64,000 bases of DNA from CADCTB01 sp038214685 (GTDB taxonomy: Bacteria; Actinomycetota; Acidimicrobiia; Acidimicrobiales; AC-14), in contig JBBQRO010000001.1 in the NCBI GenBank assembly GCA_038214685.1, positions 24,067-88,066 of the forward strand, read 5' to 3'. The notes below the pieces were generated by a model. It was given only the letters and a program-made list of their open reading frames with translations. It had not been told where the DNA came from and searched no databases. Below are positions 53,586 through 63,948 of this stretch, in pieces. Within the stretch, counting starts at the first letter, position 1. Each line of letters opens with the position of its first letter. The translations under genes and the position numbers were made by a program.

Positions 53586-54736
53586 GTCAGCACGTCCCTG
53601 GCTTTGTCGCGTCCGGTATCGCCTGCGGCATCAAGGAGAGCGGCGCTGCCGACCTGGCCCTGGTAGCCACGGCCGACGGACGGCCCGTGCCGGCGGCCGC
53701 GGTCTTCACTTCAAACCTGGCGCCGGCCGCCCCGGTGCAGGTGAGCCGGGCCCACCTCGAAGCCACGGGTGGCTACGCGTCCGCCGTCGTCATCAACAGC
53801 GGCAACGCCAACGCCGCCACCGGCGCCACCGGGCGGGAACAGGCGGAGCGCACCTGCTCGCTCGTGGCCGAAGGCCTGGGCTGTCGGCCCGAGGAGGTGC
53901 TGGTGTGCTCGACCGGGCTCATCGGCATCCCGCTCCCGTTCGCCGCCCTCGAGTCGGGCATCGCCCCGGTGCTCGCCGCCCGCCATGAGGCCGGCTATCC
54001 CCACGCCGCCCTGGCCATGATGACCACCGACCTGAGCCCCAAGGACGTGCTCCACGCCGGCGACGGCTTCGTCGTCAGCGGGATCGCCAAGGGGGCGGCC
54101 ATGCTCGCCCCCGACATGGCCACCATGCTGGCCGTGCTGACCACCGACGCATCGGCGTCGCCCGCCGAGTTGCACGCCGCCCTCACCGCAGCCGTGGCCG
54201 GGTCGTTCAACGAGCTCTGCGTCGACGGGGCGACGTCCACCAACGACACGGTGATCGCCCTGGCCGCCGGGGGCGCCGGTCCCCGCACCGGACTGCCCGC
54301 GCTCATGGCCGACGTCTGCGCCGAGCTGGCCACCCTCATGGCCGACGGGGCAGAGGGCGCCACCAGGCGGGCGCGTATACGGGTCACCGGCGCCGCCTCT
54401 GTCGACGACGCCCGGCGCGCCGCCCGCAAGGTGGCCGAGAGCCAGCTCGTGCAGTGCTCCCTGTACGGGGCCGATCCGTACTGGGGCCGCATCGTGAGCG
54501 AGCTGGGCAGCGCCGGCGCGGCCTTCGACCCCGACCGGGTCTCTATCTCCTACGGGGCGGTGGAGGTGTGCCGGGGAGGGGTGGCCAGTTCCCACGACGC
54601 GGCCGCAGCCAAGGCGGCCATCGGCGGCCGCGAGGTTGAGATCACCGCCGACCTCGGGCTGGGCGACAGCACGGCCGTGGTCACCTTCACCGACCTGTCC
54701 CCGGAGTACATCGCCGAGAACATGAGGACGTCGTGA
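53582..54736 (+). CDS. argJ: Glutamate N-acetyltransferase / amino-acid N-acetyltransferase ArgJ
   Basis: 384 residues. The self-cleavage motif GAAMLAPDMATMLAVLTTDA (Thr nucleophile at ATML) lies near residues 178-197, and NSGNANAATG near 76. ArgJ recycles the acetyl group from acetylornithine to glutamate, and bifunctional members can also use acetyl-CoA. GTGA junctions with argC and argB. Confidence 0.95.
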   Translation: MSQHVPGFVASGIACGIKESGAADLALVATADGRPVPAAAVFTSNLAPAAPVQVSRAHLEATGGYASAVVINSGNANAATGATGREQAERTCSLVAEGLGCRPEEVLVCSTGLIGIPLPFAALESGIAPVLAARHEAGYPHAALAMMTTDLSPKDVLHAGDGFVVSGIAKGAAMLAPDMATMLAVLTTDASASPAELHAALTAAVAGSFNELCVDGATSTNDTVIALAAGGAGPRTGLPALMADVCAELATLMADGAEGATRRARIRVTGAASVDDARRAARKVAESQLVQCSLYGADPYWGRIVSELGSAGAAFDPDRVSISYGAVEVCRGGVASSHDAAAAKAAIGGREVEITADLGLGDSTAVVTFTDLSPEYIAENMRTS

Positions 54737-55583
54737 GCCCGCAGTCGCTCACCAAGTCCGCTGTCCTGGTTGAGGCCCTGCCCTACATCCAGCGCTTCCG
54801 AGGCCGGGTGGTGGTGGTCAAGTACGGCGGGGCGGCCATGACCGATCCCGACCTGGCCGGGTTGTTCGCCCAGGACGTGGTGCTCATGCGGTCGGTGGGG
54901 ATGCGGCCGGTGGTCGTGCACGGGGGCGGGCCGCAGATCGGCCAGCTGATGAACCGGCTGGGCAAGGTGGCGGAGTTCCGCGAGGGCCTGCGGGTAACCG
55001 ACGCAGACACCCTCGACATCGCCCGCATGGTGCTGGTGGGCAAGGTCAATCGCGACATCGTGGCCGCCATCAACGTGCACGGGCCCCTGGCCGTCGGGCT
55101 CTCGGGTGAGGACGCCGGCCTGATCACCGCGTCGGCCCGCCACCCCGACCTCGGCTACGTCGGCAACGTGGAGGCCATCAACCCGGGCATCCTCGAGCGC
55201 CTCCTGGCCGAGGATCTCATTCCCGTGGTGGCCACCATCGGCACCGATCCGGAAGGCCAGGCGTACAACATCAACGCCGACACTGCCGCCGGCGCCCTGG
55301 CCGAGGCCGTCGGCGCCGAGAAGCTGGTGTACCTGACCGACGTGGTCGGCGTGCTGCGCAACGTGGCCGACCCGTTCAGCCTGATCCCGACCGCCTCGGC
55401 CGACGAGCTCGACACCCTCGTCGAGGAGGGCATCCTCACCGGCGGGATGATCCCGAAGATCGCCTCATGCACCCGAGCGGTGCGCAACGGCGTGGCCCAC
55501 GCCCACATCCTCGACGGGCGGGTACCCCACGCTCTGCTCCTGGAGATGTTCACCCGTGACGGCATCGGCACCATGGTCAGCGC

Positions 55584-55587
<4 letters not shown>
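54733..55587 (+). CDS. argB: Acetylglutamate kinase
   Basis: 284 residues. VVVKYGGAAM near residue 29, VVHGGGPQIGQLMNRLG near 59 and NINADTAAGALAEAVGAEKL near 178 form the substrate and ATP sites. The N-terminal helix (about 1-25) is the element used by arginine-sensitive hexameric enzymes, so feedback inhibition is plausible. GTG overlaps argJ; ATGA with argD. Confidence 0.95.
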
Positions 55588-56773
<1,186 letters not shown>

Positions 56774-56780
<7 letters not shown>

Positions 56781-57637
56781 GGCACCTGCTCGACATCGAC
56801 GACCTGTCGGCCGACGAGCTGGCGGCCGTGCTCGACCTGGCCGAAACGCCCGATCCCCCGCAGGTGCTGGCCGGCCGAGGCGCAGCCCTGATGTTCGAGA
56901 AGCCGTCGAACCGCACGCGGGTCTCGATGGAGATGGCGGTTGTCCAGCTCGGGGGGCATCCCATCAGCCTGCGCAACGAGGAAGTGGGCATCGACACCCG
57001 GGAGACCGCGGAGGACCTGGCCCGCGTGTTCTCCGAGTTCTGTGCCGTCATCGGTGGGCGGGTGTTCGAGCACGACAAGCTGGTGCGGATGGCCGCTTCG
57101 TCGACGGTGCCGGTCGTCAACCTGCTGTCCGACGACGCCCACCCGGTACAGGTCCTGGCCGATCTGCTGACGTTGCGCCAGCGGTTGGGGCCCTTGGAGG
57201 GACGCAGCGTGGCCTATATCGGTGACGGCAACAACGTCTGTCGGTCGTTGATGGCCGGGGCGGCCCTGGCCGGGATACACATGCGGGTGGCCACGCCGGC
57301 CGGCTACGCGCCGCCGGCCGACGGCGTGAGCGAGCTGACGTCGGATCCGGCCGAGGCCGTCGCCGGCGTGGACGCCGTCTACACCGACGTGTGGGCGTCG
57401 ATGGGCCAGGAGGAGGAGGCGGCGAAGCGCGCCCAGGACTTCGCCGACTTCACCGTCGACGACGAGCTGATGGCCGGCGCGGCGCCGGGCGCTCTCTTCC
57501 TCCATTGCCTCCCCGCCCACCGGGGCGAGGAGGTGGCCGCCTCGGTGATCGACGGGCCCCAGAGCGCGGTGTGGCAGCAGGCAGCCAACCGCATGCACGC
57601 CCAGCGCGGCCTCCTCGTCTGGCTGCTATCGCAATGA
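56774..57637 (+). CDS. argF: Ornithine carbamoyltransferase
   Basis: 287 residues, slightly short for the family. Carbamoyl-phosphate motif FEKPSNRTRVSMEMA near residue 42, HPVQVLADLLT near 120, and ornithine/catalytic FLHCLPAHRGEEV with the conserved Cys near 244. It makes citrulline. GTG start within argD. A 144-nt gap with a tandem repeat follows before argR. Confidence 0.94.
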
Positions 57638-57669
57638 CGATCGTTCGTCGTGAAGTCTGTTTGCCAGAG

Positions 57670-57792
57670 GTGAGGCTGGCACGCGCCGCCCGAGCGGCGG
57701 CGCCCGACGAGCACTTGAGCCAGCCGTGAGGCTGGCACGCGCCGCCCGAGCGGCGGCGCCCGACGAGCACTTGAGCCAGCCGTGAGGCTGGC
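57670..57792 (+). repeat. 56-bp tandem duplication ending at the argR start
   Basis: Copies 57670-57725 and 57726-57781 are essentially identical, and a third start, GTGAGGCTGGC, is the argR initiation region at 57782. Each unit holds a hairpin GCCGCC-CGAGC-GGCGGC. Each copy end plus the next copy start forms GCCAGCC-GTGA-GGCTGGC, placing the argR GTG in a GNRA-type loop. The 57638-57781 gap contains nothing else recognisable. Confidence 0.85.
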
Positions 57793-58249
57793 GAAACCGC
57801 AGCGCCAGCACCGGGTGGCCCGCATCCTGGAGGAGCACGCGGTGGCCAGCCAGGACCAGCTCGTCGAGCTGCTGGCCGCCGACGGCGTGGTGGCCAGCCA
57901 GGTGACGGTGTCGCGCGACCTCGAGGAGCTGGGCGCGGTGAAGGTGCGCATGGCCGGCGGCGACACCGTCTACGCCATTCCCGAGCTGCCGAAGGACCGA
58001 GTGGCACCCGAGAGCCATCTCAAGCGGGTGCTGGGGGAGTGGTTGGTGGAGGTGGCCCACTCGGCCAACCTGGTCGTGCTGCGGACGCCGCCCGGCTCGG
58101 CGCACGTGGTGGGCTCGGCCATCGACCGCGCCGGCCTGGCCGACGTGCTCGGAAGCGTGGCCGGCGACGACACGGTGCTGGTGATCACCAGCGAACGGGT
58201 GGGTGGGGAAGCGGTGGCCCGGCGGTTGTCCGAACTGGCCGGGCTCTAG
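57782..58249 (+). CDS. argR: Arginine repressor
   Basis: 155 residues: N-terminal winged helix (about 1-75, RQHRVARILEEHAVASQDQLVELLAADGV ... VTVSRDLEELGAVKV) and C-terminal hexamerisation domain with the arginine-binding DD pair in GSVAGDDTVLVI near residue 125. It represses arg genes when arginine is abundant, probably at the ARG-box before argC. GTG 57782 lies in the loop of a hairpin and is duplicated twice upstream. Confidence 0.93.
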   Translation: MRLAKPQRQHRVARILEEHAVASQDQLVELLAADGVVASQVTVSRDLEELGAVKVRMAGGDTVYAIPELPKDRVAPESHLKRVLGEWLVEVAHSANLVVLRTPPGSAHVVGSAIDRAGLADVLGSVAGDDTVLVITSERVGGEAVARRLSELAGL

Positions 58250-58264
58250 AAAGGGATCAAGAAC

Positions 58265-59452
58265 ATGGCAAAGAAAGTGGTGCTCGCCTACAGCGGAGGC
58301 CTCGACACGTCGGTGGCCGTGCGGTGGATGGCCGAGGAGTGGGGTGTGGAAGTCGTGGCCGTGGCCGTCGACGTCGGCCAGGGGGGTGACTTCGGCGTGC
58401 TCAAGGAGCGGGCCCTCGCAGCCGGTGCCGCAGAGGTGGTCGTGGTCGACTGCCGGGAGGAGTACGCCGCCGACTTCGTGGCCCCGGCCCTGCGGGCCAA
58501 CGCCATGTACGAGGGCCGCTACCCCCTGGTGTCGTCGCTCTCGCGACCGGTTATCGTCCGTCACCTGGTGGAGGCGGCCCGGGCCTTCGGCGCCGACGCC
58601 GTGGCCCACGGGTGCACGGGCAAGGGCAACGACCAGGTCCGATTCGAGGTGGGTGTGCGCGCCCTGGCCCCCGACTTGGAGCTCCTGGCCCCGGTGCGGG
58701 TATGGGGACTGACCCGTGAGGCCTCCATCGCCTACGCCGAGCGCCACGACATCCCGGTGAACGTCACCCGGGCCAGCCCGTATTCGATCGACGAGAACCT
58801 CTGGGGCAAGGCCATCGAGTGCGGCGTACTGGAGGACCCGTGGACCTCCCCGCCCGAGGACGTCTACACCCTGACCCGACCGACGACCACCGAGCCGGTG
58901 GAGCTGGTCGTGGCCTTCGAGGCCGGGCTGCCGGTGGCGGTCGACGGTCGGGCCATGCCCATGCACGAGCTCGTGGGCCACGTGGGGAGCGTGGTCGGGT
59001 CCTACGGCTGGGGTCGGATCGACATGGTGGAGAGCCGGCGGGTGGGCATCAAGAGCCGCGAGGTCTACGAATGCCCCGGAGCGCTGGCCCTGCTCATGGC
59101 CCATGCCGACCTCGAGGGCTTGACCCTCGAGCGCGACGTCTTCCACGAGAAGCACCGCCTCGAGCCCCGCTGGGCCGAGCTGGTCTACGACGGCCTGTGG
59201 TTCTCGCCGCTGAAGATGGCCCTCGACGCGTTCATGATCGAGACGCAGCGCTACGTCACCGGCGAGGTCCGGTTGCGCTGTGAGCCCGGCCGTTGCACGG
59301 TGGCCGGCCGCCGCAGCGACGTGGGTCTGTACGACTACGGCCTGGCCACCTACGACGCGGCCGACTCCTTCCGGCACTCCGACGCCGAGGGCTTCGTCCG
59401 CCTGTTCGGTCTGGGCGTCCAGACGTGGGCGGCCCGCCAGGCCCGCTCTTGA
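58265..59452 (+). CDS. argG: Argininosuccinate synthase
   Basis: 395 residues. The ATP-binding P-loop VVLAYSGGLDTSVAVRWM is at the N-terminus, GCTGKGNDQVRFE near residue 118, and SPYSIDENLWG near 172. It joins citrulline and aspartate. ATG 58265 is preceded by AAAGGGATCAAG. TTGA overlap with argH. Confidence 0.96.
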   Translation: MAKKVVLAYSGGLDTSVAVRWMAEEWGVEVVAVAVDVGQGGDFGVLKERALAAGAAEVVVVDCREEYAADFVAPALRANAMYEGRYPLVSSLSRPVIVRHLVEAARAFGADAVAHGCTGKGNDQVRFEVGVRALAPDLELLAPVRVWGLTREASIAYAERHDIPVNVTRASPYSIDENLWGKAIECGVLEDPWTSPPEDVYTLTRPTTTEPVELVVAFEAGLPVAVDGRAMPMHELVGHVGSVVGSYGWGRIDMVESRRVGIKSREVYECPGALALLMAHADLEGLTLERDVFHEKHRLEPRWAELVYDGLWFSPLKMALDAFMIETQRYVTGEVRLRCEPGRCTVAGRRSDVGLYDYGLATYDAADSFRHSDAEGFVRLFGLGVQTWAARQARS

Positions 59453-60840
59453 CCCTCTGGCAGGGCCGCCTCGCTGGGGGGCCGGCCGAAGAGCTGTGGG
59501 CGTTCACCGCCAGCCTCCACGTCGACCGGAGGATGGCTGCCGACGACGTCGCCGGCTCGCGGGCCCACGTGCGTGGCCTGGCTCGGGCCGGCCTGGTGTC
59601 AGCCGACGACGCCGCCGCCCTGCTCGCCGCCCTGGACACTGTCGACGCCGAGCTGGCCGCAGGCTCCTTCGTCTTCGCCGCCACCGACGAAGACGTCCAC
59701 ACCGCGGTCGAGCGGCGGGTCACCGAGCTGGCCGGCGCCGCCGGCGGACGCCTCCACACCGGCCGCAGTCGCAATGACCAGGTGGCCACCGACCTGCGCC
59801 TGTGGGCCAAGCGGGAGCTGGCGGGGGTGGGGGCGCGGATCCTGGCCCTGCAGGAGGTGCTGTCGGCGCGGGCCGCCACCGCCGCCGCCGACGGCACCTA
59901 CCTCCCGGGGTACACCCACCTGCAGCGGGCCCAGCCGGTGCTGCTGGCCCATCATCTGCTGGCCCACGGCTGGGCCCTGGCCCGCGACGTCGACCGCCTG
60001 GTCGACACCCGCCGGCGCCTCGACGTCTCCCCGCTGGGCGCCGGCGCCCTGGCCGGGTCCTCCCTCCCGCTCGACCCGGTGGCCACCGCCGCCGACCTGG
60101 GCTTCGCCGCCACCTTCGACAACTCCCTCGACGCGGTGAGCGATCGCGACTTCGTGGCCGAAGCCCTCTTCGACCTGGCCCTGCTCGGCGTGCACCTGTC
60201 CCGGATGGGCGAGGAGGTCGTGCTGTGGTCGAGCGCCGAGTTCGGCTTCCTGCGGCTGGACGACGCGTGGGCCACCGGCAGCTCGATGCTTCCCCAGAAG
60301 AAGAACGCCGACGTGGCCGAGCTGGCGCGCGGCAAGTCCGGCCGGCTGATCGGCCACCTCACCGGCCTGCTGGTCACCCTCAAGGGCCTGCCACTGGCCT
60401 ATAACCGGGACCTGCAGGAGGACAAGGAGCCGTTGTTCGACGCAGTTGAGCAGGTGAACCTGGCCCTGGCCGCCATGGCCGGGCTGCTGGCCACCGCCAC
60501 CTTCGACGCCGGACGCATGGCCGCCGCCGCCGATGCCCCGGAGACGGCGGCGGCGGCCGTCGACCTCGCCGAGTGGCTGGTGGTCGCGGGCATGCCGTTC
60601 CGCGATGCCCACCACGTGGTCGCCGGGCTGGTGCGCGACGCGTCCGCCGGCCCGGCGTCCCTGGTCGACCTGGTGACCGCCCACCCCCGGCTCGGCGCCG
60701 ACGCGGCCGCACTGCTCGAGCCCGGGGCGGCGGTGAGGCGGCGCACGACGGCCGGGGGCGCCGGCCCGGTGCCGGTGGAGGCGCAGCTGCGCGCCTTCCG
60801 GGAGCGGCTGGCGCTCGACGAGGGAAGGCTCTCGGCTTGA
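59449..60840 (+). CDS. argH: Argininosuccinate lyase
   Basis: 463 residues, fumarase/aspartase superfamily. The signature SSMLPQKKNADVAEL (catalytic Ser loop) lies near residue 282, and TGRSRNDQVATDLRLW near 104. It releases arginine and fumarate. TTG 59449 inside TTGA at the argG stop begins LTLWQGRLAGGPAEELWAFT, the normal N-terminus. It completes the arginine pathway. Confidence 0.95.
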   Translation: MTLWQGRLAGGPAEELWAFTASLHVDRRMAADDVAGSRAHVRGLARAGLVSADDAAALLAALDTVDAELAAGSFVFAATDEDVHTAVERRVTELAGAAGGRLHTGRSRNDQVATDLRLWAKRELAGVGARILALQEVLSARAATAAADGTYLPGYTHLQRAQPVLLAHHLLAHGWALARDVDRLVDTRRRLDVSPLGAGALAGSSLPLDPVATAADLGFAATFDNSLDAVSDRDFVAEALFDLALLGVHLSRMGEEVVLWSSAEFGFLRLDDAWATGSSMLPQKKNADVAELARGKSGRLIGHLTGLLVTLKGLPLAYNRDLQEDKEPLFDAVEQVNLALAAMAGLLATATFDAGRMAAAADAPETAAAAVDLAEWLVVAGMPFRDAHHVVAGLVRDASAGPASLVDLVTAHPRLGADAAALLEPGAAVRRRTTAGGAGPVPVEAQLRAFRERLALDEGRLSA

Positions 60841-61589
60841 GCCTCCGGAGGGTCGCCGCGGTCCTCATCGCCCTGGTGGGCACGGCCGGGGTGGTGGTCG
60901 CCGGCCTGGCCACCTTCGCTCCCGAGGAGGACCTGACCACCTTCACCCAGCCGGGACCGATCCGCTCCGTCGAGGTCGATGTGGAGGGGGGGCGGATCGA
61001 GGTGGTGGTCGGGGCGGACGGCGCCGCCCAGGTCGAGCGGGCCCGGCGGTACCTGGGCGGTGCGCCCAGCACCACCGAGACCCTCGCCGACGGCGTGCTG
61101 CGGATCCGGGCCGCCTGCCCGAGGTTCCTGGCCGTGGGCTGTCGGGTCGACTATCGCCTCGAGGTGCCTTCCGGGGTGGCCGTTCGGGTTCGCAGCGACC
61201 GCGGGTCGGTGTCGGTCGACGACGTCGCCGGCATGGTCGAGGTGGACACTGGGGCCGGTGGTGTGCGTCTGACCCGAACCCGCGGGCCGGCGCGGGTCAA
61301 GACGTCCGCGGGAAGCGTCGACGGGGTCGATCTGGTGGCCGCCTTCTTCGACGCCACCACGGGGGCCGGGCGCATCCGCCTCACTCTGGCCGAGCCGCCC
61401 GGCCGGGTGGGGCTGCGCACGGGCGCCGGCAGCATCGACCTGGTCCTGCCGTCTGCCTCAGGTGGGTACCGGGTCGACGCCGACGCCGGCGCCGGCAAGG
61501 TCGAGCTCAGCGTGGACCAACAGCAGGGCTCGGCCCGGGCGATCACGGCCCGGTCCGGCGCCGGGAGCATCCGGGTCTCCACCCGCTGA
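60837..61589 (+). CDS. DUF4097-type beta-helix protein with N-terminal anchor
   Basis: 250 residues. One N-terminal hydrophobic segment (about 5-25, VAAVLIALVGTAGVVVAGLA) acts as membrane anchor or uncleaved signal. The rest is DUF4097-like, with repeated GAG.I.L strand motifs (DTGAGGVRLTRT, TTGAGRIRLTL, RTGAGSIDLVL, RSGAGSIRVS). Such proteins are presumed extracytoplasmic; function unknown. TTG overlaps the argH stop, so it is transcribed with arg genes. Confidence 0.75.
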   Translation: MSLRRVAAVLIALVGTAGVVVAGLATFAPEEDLTTFTQPGPIRSVEVDVEGGRIEVVVGADGAAQVERARRYLGGAPSTTETLADGVLRIRAACPRFLAVGCRVDYRLEVPSGVAVRVRSDRGSVSVDDVAGMVEVDTGAGGVRLTRTRGPARVKTSAGSVDGVDLVAAFFDATTGAGRIRLTLAEPPGRVGLRTGAGSIDLVLPSASGGYRVDADAGAGKVELSVDQQQGSARAITARSGAGSIRVSTR

Positions 61590-61595
61590 CCGGCC

Positions 61596-62186
61596 GTGAA
61601 CGGATTGCCCCGGGCGTTCTTCGAGGCCGACAGCCTGGCGCTGGCCCCGGTGCTGCTCAACAAGCTGCTCGTGCGGGGCGAGCGGATCGGGCGCATCGTC
61701 GAGGTGGAGGCCTATGCCGGTGGTGCCGACCCGGCCAGCCACGCGTTCCGAGGCCGGACCGCCCGCAACGCCACCATGTTCGGCCCTCCCGGGCACCTCT
61801 ACGTGTACTTCACCTATGGCATGCACTTCTGCGCCAACGTGGTGTGCGGCCCGGAGGGCGAAGCGTCGGCTGTGCTGCTCCGGGGGCTGACCGCCCTGGC
61901 CGGGCTCGAGGCCATGCGCGTCGCCCGGGGCCCGACGGCCCGCCTCGACCGTGACCTGGCCAACGGTCCGGGAAAGCTGTGCCAGGCCCTGGGCGTCGAC
62001 CGCAGCTTCGACGGCGCCGATCTCGCGACCGGCGATCGGGGCATCGAGGTGGCCGACGACGGCACGCCGCCACCGGCACTGCCCGGGGTCAGTGGGCGCG
62101 TGGGCCTGTCGGTGGCGGCCGAGGTGCCGTGGAGGTTCTTCGTGCCCGGCGCGGTGGGGGTTTCCAGGGCCCGAGCGGCCCCCTGA
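61596..62186 (+). CDS. 3-methyladenine DNA glycosylase (AAG/MPG family)
   Basis: 196 residues of the mammalian-type alkyladenine glycosylase fold (Pfam Pur_DNA_glyco): GRIVEVEAYAGGADPASHAFRG with the catalytic Glu near residue 38, and GHLYVYFTYGMHFCANVV. It removes alkylated purines in base excision repair. The C-terminal RARAAP and stop are encoded by a family B repeat, so the natural end has been replaced or extended. GTG start, 6 nt after the DUF4097 gene. Confidence 0.9.
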   Translation: MNGLPRAFFEADSLALAPVLLNKLLVRGERIGRIVEVEAYAGGADPASHAFRGRTARNATMFGPPGHLYVYFTYGMHFCANVVCGPEGEASAVLLRGLTALAGLEAMRVARGPTARLDRDLANGPGKLCQALGVDRSFDGADLATGDRGIEVADDGTPPPALPGVSGRVGLSVAAEVPWRFFVPGAVGVSRARAAP

Positions 62187-62211
62187 GCGGAAAGCCAGGG
62201 CCCGAGCGGCC
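62164..62211 (+). repeat. Family B hairpin repeat, two units at the glycosylase 3' end
   Basis: Unit 1 at 62164-62194 and unit 2 from 62195 (period 31), each with AGGGCC-CGAGC-GGCCCC. Unit 1 is followed by TGAGCGGAAAGCC, which supplies the upstream gene's TGA stop. Confidence 0.8.
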
Positions 62212-62249
62212 CCTGAGAGAAATCGCGCCTCGCTGAGTGAGGCCTCGGG

Positions 62250-62255
62250 TACGGT
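62250..62255 (+). promoter_or_regulatory. Putative -10 hexamer of leaderless tyrS
   Basis: TACGGT ends 6 nt before the tyrS GTG at 62262. There is no T-box-like leader. Confidence 0.5.
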
Positions 62256-62261
62256 CCGGTC

Positions 62262-63560
62262 GTGTCCGGGGACGTCTTCGACGAGCTGCGCAGGCGGGGC
62301 CTGATCCACCAGGTCACCGATGACGAGCTGGCGGCCAAGCTGGCCGGCCAGCGCTTCACCGTCTACCACGGCATCGACGTCACCGCCGACAGCCTGCACG
62401 TCGGCAGCCTGGTCGGGGTGCTGGCCCTGCGTCGGTTCCAGGCGTACGGGCATCGGCCAATCGTGCTGCTGGGCGCGGGGACCACGCGGGTCGGCGACCC
62501 CACCGGCAAGCGGGTCGAGCGCCCGGTGTTGTCGCCGGGGCAGATCGCCGCCAACGCCGCTGGCATTCGCACCCAGCTCGAGGGTCTCCTCGACTTCAAC
62601 CCCGGCCCGGCGGGGGCCGTGCTGCTCGACAACACCGACTGGCTGGCGCCCCTGTCGCTCCTCGACTTCCTTCGTGACGTGGGGAAGCACTTCACGGTCA
62701 ACGCCATGCTGGCCAAGGAATCGGTGAGGGTCCGCTTCGCCGAGGCCAACCAGGGCATCTCCTTCACCGAATTCACCTACATGCTGCTGCAGGCCTACGA
62801 CTTCCTCCACCTCTTCGACACCGATCTTCCTGGAACCGGGGGGTGCCGGCTGCAGGTCGGTGGCAGCGACCAGTGGGGCAATATCACCGCCGGCATCGAT
62901 CTGATCCGTCGCGCTCGCTTCGCCGAGGCCTACGGGCTGACCTGGCCGCTGGTCACCAAGGCCGACGGCACCAAGTTCGGCAAGAGCGAGTCAGGCAACG
63001 TCTGGCTCGACCCGGTCCGCACCAGCCCATACGCGTTCTTCCAGTTCTGGATGAACACCGATGATCGCGACGTCGGCCGCTACCTGCGCACGTTCACCTT
63101 CCTGGACGAGCCGGAGATCGTCGAGATGGAGCAGGCCATGTCCGGCCGCGCCGGCGAACGGGCCGTTCACCGCACGCTGGCGGAGCTGGTGACGTCGCTT
63201 GTGCACGGCGGGGCGGCGGCCACCGCGGCCGGGGAGGCCTCCGCCGCTCTGTTCGGCGACGATCTGCGGGCACTGAACGCCGCCGCATTGGCGTCGGCAT
63301 TCGCCGACGCGCCGTCCAGCGAGCTGCCGGCGACTCGCCTCGAAGGCGAGGGTGTGGCGCTGGTCGAATTGCTGACCGAGTCCAGCCTGGTGCCCTCCAG
63401 ATCGGCGGCCCGCCAAGCCATCACCCAGGGAGGGATCTCGGTGAACGGAGTCCGCCAGGACGATCTCAAGCGACGACTGGGACCGGCCGACCTGCTCGCC
63501 GGCAGCTTCGTCGTCCTGAAGCGGGGCAAGCGCAGCTATCATGTCTTCCACGCCGGGTGA
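62262..63560 (+). CDS. tyrS: Tyrosine--tRNA ligase
   Basis: 432 residues, class I synthetase. The HIGH-type motif is HVGS (residues 46-49, DSLHVGSLVG), tyrosine-binding YMLLQAYDFLHLF near 173, GGSDQWGNITAG near 204, and KMSKS-type KFGKS near 243. A C-terminal S4 RNA-binding domain (about 360-430, SRSAARQAITQGGISVNG) is present. It is followed by the rrn operon promoter, a position common in actinobacteria. Confidence 0.96.
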   Translation: MSGDVFDELRRRGLIHQVTDDELAAKLAGQRFTVYHGIDVTADSLHVGSLVGVLALRRFQAYGHRPIVLLGAGTTRVGDPTGKRVERPVLSPGQIAANAAGIRTQLEGLLDFNPGPAGAVLLDNTDWLAPLSLLDFLRDVGKHFTVNAMLAKESVRVRFAEANQGISFTEFTYMLLQAYDFLHLFDTDLPGTGGCRLQVGGSDQWGNITAGIDLIRRARFAEAYGLTWPLVTKADGTKFGKSESGNVWLDPVRTSPYAFFQFWMNTDDRDVGRYLRTFTFLDEPEIVEMEQAMSGRAGERAVHRTLAELVTSLVHGGAAATAAGEASAALFGDDLRALNAAALASAFADAPSSELPATRLEGEGVALVELLTESSLVPSRSAARQAITQGGISVNGVRQDDLKRRLGPADLLAGSFVVLKRGKRSYHVFHAG

Positions 63561-63585
63561 CCGCCGCTCCCTCACGGGGACGAGG

Positions 63586-63614
63586 TTGCCAAGCGCAGCA
63601 GGAGCTGATAAGTT
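63586..63614 (+). promoter_or_regulatory. rrn operon promoter
   Basis: TTGCCA (63586-63591), a 17-nt spacer and TAAGTT (63609-63614), with TG one base upstream of the -10 (extended -10). Transcription should begin near 63620. It lies 25 nt after the tyrS stop. Confidence 0.7.
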
Positions 63615-63620
63615 CACCTC

Positions 63621-63948
63621 TTGCGCCTAGCGCCCTGAGCTGATCCGCAAGATCGACCCAGGGCCGTGCCGAAAGGCAGCTAGTCGAGCAAAGGCACCAA
63701 CGTCCTCGGACGTGTGCCTGGCCAGCGCTCCTTGAAAACGGAACAGAGAGCTAGAAGCCAGTGCGGGCGGCCTCATACCCATGGGGTCGCATAGTATTTG
63801 CACTGAAACGGACAACGATTTCACATAGAAGTCAGCCCGTTTCTGTGCCAGTTGGCAAACGAGGTTCAGTTACCTCGCAAGCCGACTCTCCGATTTTGGG
63901 CTGATCGAAGTAGACCTGTCGAAATGCAGGGTCGGTCGGTTCGAGGTC
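63621..63948 (+). other. Pre-16S rRNA leader
   Basis: About 330 nt with a clear drop in GC and many hairpins: TGCC-GAAA-GGCA near 63666, the long GGCAC/ACGTC stem at 63694-63719, a boxA-like CGCTCCTTGAAAACGG at 63726-63741, GAAACGG/CCGTTTC pairing across 63805-63833, and CGAGGT-TCAGTT-ACCTCG near 63859. These fit NusB-dependent antitermination and RNase III processing. No open reading frame of note. Confidence 0.65.

Noticed and set aside
57726..57792. argF-argR repeat as a genuine PyrR-binding site
   Set aside because: It shares GTGAGGCTGGCACG with the pyr leader but folds with a GUGA tetraloop, not the CNGNGA hexaloop; kept only as a low-interest hypothesis.
62187..62261. T-box leader upstream of tyrS
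   Set aside because: No specifier stem or TGGNACC-type T-box sequence, and only 75 nt mostly filled by a repeat; a -10 lies 6 nt from the start.
63930..63945. tRNA T-loop-like GGTTCGAGGTC
   Set aside because: No acceptor stem, anticodon arm or CCA context; it lies in the pre-16S leader.
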